Source: Scenedesmus sp. ARA3 (Eukaryota; Chlorophyta; Chlorophyceae; Sphaeropleales; Scenedesmaceae). Taken from it: a DNA stretch of 33,933 nt. The stretch's first letter is position 1. Every line of letters begins with the position of its first letter. The DNA lies in NCBI GenBank assembly GCA_004335835.1, contig RWJK01000751.1:1-33933 (forward strand), read 5' to 3'. Below, in pieces: positions 29,978 to 33,933 of the stretch. The notes under the pieces are model-generated. The model was not told the origin of the DNA. It worked only from the letters and a program-made list of their open reading frames with translations, and did no database searches. A program made the translations under genes and the position numbers.

Positions 29978-31348
29978 GATTTGTCATGTAGATCTGCGCA
30001 GTCAGCAGTGCTGCTCAACAGCAGGCCTGACATTCCTGAGAAGTGCAGGGCAGCCAGAGCAATGAGCTAGCTGCTGCAGCAGGAGCAGGAGATTGGAACC
30101 TGGTGATTGCGGCAGCTTCCACAGCAGCCACGCAGCGAATTGGCTGCAGCAGAGGCAGCCAACCTCTGTTGCAGCTGCAAGTTCACCACTTCCAACTCTG
30201 AAAGCACTGTAAAACCAATGCCCAACACATTCAAACATCAGGCACCTCCTGCTGCTGCCACTGCTGCTGCCATTACTCCAGCTGGTGCTGCCGATGCCGC
30301 TGTCGCTGCTGCCACTGCCGCCGCTGCCGCTGCCTCCGCAGCCGCTGCCACCGCCGCCGCTGCTGGCGCTGCTGCTGCTGCTGCACACCTCGTAGCTCTC
30401 CTCCGCGTCTTCCTTGGGCTTCAGTGCTTTCCCGTCAGACCTGCGGCAGAACAACAGACGCACAACAACATGCGACAACAAACATGACAGAAAGGAGTCA
30501 GAACTGCTGACATGCTGCAGCTGTATATTGCCTGGCGGTGTTCCAGATCACCTTATGCCAGCAACATTGATCGCCTTGAGCAACTGCATGCTTGAGTTGC
30601 TTGGGTTGCTGCTTAAAAGAGGAATGCAGGTACAAGACGGCGTACATCGCTGCCTATGCAGCTCACGAGGCACAATGCTGTGCGCTACACATGCTGCTTT
30701 CCTGCCGCCAGTGCTGCTGATGGTGCTGCCTGCCGCTGACATTTGCTGCTGCCAGCTGCTAACATGCTGCCACAGCGCTGCGCGCAACCAAAGTATGGTG
30801 CTCCCAGCATGTGCAATTCCTGAGCTGCAGGGTTCTTGCTGTTGCTGCTGCTGCTGCTGATTTGATGCTGTTTGATACCTCACCAAGCCCAGTTTGCTTG
30901 CCCTGTCTCTTCAGGTGGCTTCATGTACAACACCGAGGGGCCACTAGAGTAGCCCTGTTTCTGAAGGTCCTCTGTGCGACAACAGGGGCATCAGCACGCC
31001 CACACATAAGCAGCACCACAAACCCGCATTGGCACACTGGAGAGCATAATGGTGAAATGCTTGCAGGACAATGGCAAGCTGCATGGTGCAGCAGCAGCTG
31101 CTTGTGATGGCAGTGTTGCTGCTTCATGTGAGGGCATGTCCGCATGTAAGGCAGGTTCAACTTGCTTCAAGGAAACCTGATGAGAACTGAAGAGCCTGCG
31201 CACCTAAAGTGATGTCTGTCTTCTGCTTCTTGGCAGGTGCCTGCTCTGCTGCTTTCTGCTGCTCCTCTTCTTCGCTGCTTTCCGATCCTGTATCGTCTGA
31301 GTCATCCGACAGTGCGTCAAGCGCATCCATCACTTTCTTTTTGGACAT
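29259..31348 (-). CDS. conserved basic coiled-coil protein, 182 residues, function not recognised
   Basis: Five exons join in frame: 31348-31204, 30971-30884, 30440-30389, 29923-29765 and 29363-29259. The N-terminus is acidic (MSKKKVMDALDALSDDSDD, then a Ser/Glu run) followed by a Lys-rich KKQKTDIT that could be a nuclear signal. Next come EDLQKQGYSSGPSVLYMKPP, an Ala/Glu/Arg coiled coil (HEAATTAAEEAARLAMKAQQ onward), and a C-terminus of EKRKRDAGMQSRGK plus VEEEKRIARQFGVYSGFD. This basic RGK-VEEEKR-GVYSGFD ending resembles one I associate with small nuclear proteins conserved in plants and algae, but I cannot give a name or function. The frame is open upstream to 31435, so an N-terminally extended start is possible. 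The Met at 31348 is preferred because it begins the conserved-looking acidic region. Confidence 0.8.
29459..29760 (-). pseudogene. three decayed copies of the 5' edge of the last exon of the coiled-coil gene
   Basis: Copies at about 29459-29490 (EKRMHDAGMQS), 29574-29610 (EKRKGEAGMQS) and 29735-29760 (a degenerate KAGMHN) lie upstream of true exon 5 (EKRKRDAGMQSRGK). The first retains a CTTGCAG acceptor; the others are damaged. Each ends in the same ATGTGTTG(C/T)-type sequence instead of continuing as the exon. Confidence 0.85.
29926..29975. repeat. (CAG)n, sense CTG, at the acceptor of coiled-coil exon 4
   Basis: About 16 uninterrupted triplets. On the coding strand they run as CTG into CTGCAG before exon 4 (29923). 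Confidence 0.95.
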
Positions 31349-31728
31349 CTGCTCGACAGCCTGCGGTCGATGTCTGCTGGAGTTTGTCGAAAGTGACCTG
31401 GGTTGCGGTGATAAGCACAGTAAGGTGCGGCTCACTCAAAGGACCAGAACTTTAGCAGCGGATTAGTTTATTTGCTTCAAGGCTTCCTGCAGGAGACGGA
31501 CAAGAGGGAGCAGGGTGGAGCAGGTGCGCCCTCAACCCTAACAAAGCCCTTGTGACAGTGACATTGATGAATTTGAAGTGCTGCTGGGCAGCAGTTGGAC
31601 AGAGCCTCACAACAGCTTCAAGCGAACGAAACAAGTTGAGGTCAAACTTTGCGCAATCTTTTGACTGGTGTAAGCAGCACAGCACTTGTGTAGCAGAGGC
31701 AGCGTGAGCAGTTGCAGCAGCAGCACTC
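31349..31728. promoter_or_regulatory. divergent promoter region between the coiled-coil gene and the DDxxD-motif gene
   Basis: 380 bp separate head-to-head start codons at 31348 (minus) and 31729 (plus). No recognisable core element was found. Part of it (31349-31435) is open in the frame of the minus gene and could be N-terminal coding sequence. Confidence 0.45.
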
Positions 31729-33916
31729 ATGTCACTAGCACAAAAGACCATCTCGTTTAAGGCGCTGTAAGTACCTTCCTTCGCCTGTTACACACGGCTC
31801 TCGCATATGGGTGCTCGGTGTATGCTGCTGCTGCTGCTATTGGCTCCCAGCTGATCAGCGTCCGCACCATGCATGCTGCTTGGCCAGTGTCGGTGTCACT
31901 GTATGTTGTTGCTTGCTGCAGGCAGCGCTGCCGCACCACCATTGAGGACTTTGCATGCACTTACTTCCCTTTGCATGGACTAGACGTGGCACAGGTTAGT
32001 TGCAAAAAAGGTTTACAGCAGCTGATGATGCTTGTGTGAGCACCACCAGGGAGCAGACATTATCAAACTGCACGGCGCATAAACAATACTGCCCTGCAGC
32101 CGGAAACACTCTGTCTTGCAGGCAGCAGGCACCCCTGCACCCTTGTTATGACTGCAGGATGTGCATCAACATACCTGTGCATTACACAATGCACTGCAAC
32201 CTTCCAACAGCTAGCTGCACATTTGCACCGGTTGCATCCACCAACTGTTCTGTGTCCACACCTGTTGTCCCACTATGTTCTGCAACTGTTGCAGGGCCTG
32301 TTCCAGTACCTAGACATACTGCTGTTTGTGGAGGCCACCATATACCAGATGGATGAGGAGAATGAGGCTCTGTGCGAGCAGCTGGCACAACAACAGGACA
32401 GTCAAACAACACAGCAGGCTGGTGTTGGGGATGCACAGCAGCAGAAGCAGCAGCAGCAGCAGCAGCAGCAGCCCAAGCAGCAGCCTGAGCAGCAGCAGCA
32501 GCAGCAGCAGCCTGAGCAGCAGCAGCCAGATCAGCAGCAGCAGGTGCAGCAGCACACCTTGGAAGGTGAGCAGGACTCTAGCTGCACTGGTGCAGCAGAA
32601 GGTGCGCCACAGCAGTCACTTTGTTGTGCGATATTGATGCCACCTGTCTGCGTGGTATGCCTGCTGGCCAGGAATACTGCTGGAAATGCCAGGACTCCTG
32701 CATTGCTTGTTGCCAGAGGACACCTCACTGGCTGACACCTATGTCCTGATTACATGATGCCTTTGTTTGCATGCAGCCCAGGAGGTGCTGTTGCAGGTGC
32801 TGCAGCAGCAGCAGCTGCTGAGCGACCGCGTCAGCGAGGAGCTCACCCTGGTGGGTGGCGTGCTGGCAGATGCTCTGCAGCTGCTGTCTGAGCCTGTATG
32901 TGCATTGCTTTTGCCTTGCTGGGGTTCACAGCTACTCCTTCGCGTGGAGCTCACCCTGGTGAGGGGGCCTGCTGGCAGATGCAATGCAGCTTCTGTCTGA
33001 GACTGTGTGTTTGTATTGCTTGTGCCCTGCTGTGGTTAACAGTTACTCCTGTGCAAGGAGCTCACCCTGGTGAGGGGCCCTGCTGTGATGCACTGCAGCC
33101 AGCATGTATGTGCGCTGTTGTCCAGCTACAGTCCTGCTGTCGCTCATCAGGCACAGCGCTGCAAGCTTGAGCTTGCAAGCTTGGTTTGGACACAGTCATA
33201 CTGCTTTACTCTGCTTTGTGCTGCATCTGCTGTGTCCTGCAGGGCCAGCAGTACTGGCGGCAGGAGCGGCACATCTGCAGCCAGCTGGCAGCCACGCAGC
33301 CGGGCCATGCAGCAAGGCTGTCACTGTCCGAGGTTGTGGCTGCACATGAGGCAAAGAGCTTTGACTACAGGGTGAGCCTGTACTGAATGCATCGTATCAT
33401 TGTGCCAGATATGCCATGGCTGTGAAGCAATCATGTCTCCTTGTGTGGCTGCAGGTGCTGCACCTGCTGCTGCATGGGCTACGGCATGGCCTGCTGCGCA
33501 AGCCTCTGGATGAGGCACTTTAATATACAACTTATGCATCTATGTCTATCATTGTCATGCCGCAGGTGCTGCACACCTGCTGCTGCACGGGCTGCTGCGC
33601 AAGCATCTTGATGAGGCGCTGCTGGCCTTCATGCACCTTGACGAGGCAGCATTCTGTTAAAGCAGCACAGCCCAGCACGCCACCATCTGTGCGTGCTCGT
33701 ACGATGCATCCCTTTTTTACAAAATGATGTGCATGTGGACATGTGGGACGCCTGTTGTGCAGGTGCTGCACCTGCTGCTGCACGGCCTGCTGCGCAAGCC
33801 GCTTGATGAGGCTCTGCTGGCTTTCATGCGGCTGGATGAAATGCTAATCGACATCGGAGATGACCTTACGGATTACGAGGATGACGTCATGGCCAACTCC
33901 TTCAACATCTACAGGG
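31729..33916 (+). CDS. unrecognised protein with polyglutamine tract and acidic DDxxDYEDD motif (3' partial)
   Basis: Six exons join in frame: 31729-31766, 31922-31994, 32295-32565, 32777-32895, 33243-33371 and 33763-33916. The first exon codes for 12 complete codons (MSLAQKTISFKA) and has a consensus GTAAGT donor. Then come RCRTTIEDFACTYFPLHGLD, a helical FQYLDILLFVEATIYQMDEE, a polyglutamine tract (about residues 70-118), a helical LLSDRVSEELTLVGGVLADA, and in the last visible exon LLRKPLDEALLAFMRLDEML followed by IDIGDDLTDYEDDVMANSFN. The DDLTDYEDD cluster recalls metal-binding aspartate motifs such as those of isoprenoid synthases, but nothing else here confirms that fold. The gene continues past the right edge: the last donor is at 33917. 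I do not recognise the family. Confidence 0.72.
32436..32545 (+). repeat. CAG-rich polyglutamine-coding tract
   Basis: In-frame CAG runs broken by AAG, CCT/CCC, GAG and GAT codons in exon 3 of the DDxxD-motif gene. Unlike intronic tracts in this window, the sense strand is CAG, coding for Gln. Confidence 0.9.
32948..33112 (+). pseudogene. two decayed copies of the 3' edge of exon 4 of the DDxxD-motif gene
   Basis: Copies at about 32948-33003 and 33059-33112 start GAGCTCACCCTGGTG as in exon 4 (SEELTLVGG) and end near its LLSEP and GT donor. Small indels break the frame. Confidence 0.85.
33454..33660 (+). pseudogene. two decayed copies of the 5' edge of exon 6 of the DDxxD-motif gene
   Basis: Copies at 33454-33522 (VLHLLLHGLRHGLLRKPLDE, then a stop) and 33565-33660 (starts GTGCTGCACACCTGCTGC, frame-shifted, reaching the LLAFMHLDEA equivalent). 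Each has a CAG acceptor. The true exon follows at 33763. Confidence 0.9.
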
Positions 33917-33933
33917 GTGAGCAAATGTGTAAC

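Noticed and set aside
30107..30487. Ala-rich plus-strand open frame
   Set aside because: Antisense to exon 3 of the coiled-coil gene and to imperfect GCN repeats in its intron. Low complexity only.
1..33933. tRNA, rRNA or other standard structural RNA genes
   Set aside because: No cloverleaf-like or rRNA-like sequence was recognised on either strand by reading. A tRNAscan or Rfam search was not possible here.

Overview
The window looks like nuclear DNA of a green alga. Genes are split into many short exons with GT-AG introns. Predicted products carry plastid or mitochondrial presequences. CAG/CTG triplet repeats are abundant, and TGTAA, the usual green-algal poly(A) signal, occurs downstream of some genes. 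A chlorophycean (Scenedesmus-like) origin is my inference and cannot be proved from the sequence. All gene models were assembled by hand: splice sites were chosen so that donor phase, acceptor phase and protein homology agree.

Layout. (1) 325-3671, minus: a secreted papain-like (C1A) cysteine protease with a C-terminal LysM-like module and a C-type-lectin-like domain, probably running off the left edge. (2) 4747-6881, minus: a 339-residue predicted plastid-targeted low-complexity protein. (3) 8505-19721, minus: a giant paralogue of gene 2, 11 exons and 1124 residues, also with a plastid-type presequence. Genes 2 and 3 share the C-terminal module and 3' flank, so they are a tandem duplication. 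(4) 20044-27180, plus: a 12-exon gene for a mitochondrial typical 2-Cys peroxiredoxin fused to a C-terminal thioredoxin domain. (5) 29259-31348, minus: a small basic coiled-coil protein with a conserved C-terminus. (6) 31729-33916, plus: an unrecognised protein with a polyglutamine tract and an acidic DDxxDYEDD motif, running off the right edge. Genes 3/4 and 5/6 are head-to-head pairs separated by 322 and 380 bp.

What stands out. Introns here are filled with same-orientation, decayed copies of the adjacent exon edge, splice site included. Copies of an exon's 5' edge lie in the intron before it, and copies of its 3' edge lie in the intron after it. This is seen in four of the six genes. It suggests that introns grow by tandem duplication across splice junctions. 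The extreme case is intron 2 of gene 3, about 3 kb. It holds roughly nine units of about 230-340 bp, each with an imperfect inverted repeat of 19-25 bp arms whose inner base pairs change but stay complementary between units. Other notable items are the peroxiredoxin-thioredoxin fusion, a 10-nt microexon beside a GC-AG intron in that gene, a likely 5'-truncated retroelement with a four-fold TGTAA tail, and sense-strand CTG repeats sitting at 3' splice sites.

How the genes relate: there is no operon. The only functional hint is that a mitochondrial peroxide-detoxifying enzyme and a plastid-targeted, LEA-like low-complexity protein share one divergent promoter region, which would fit a common stress response (inference).
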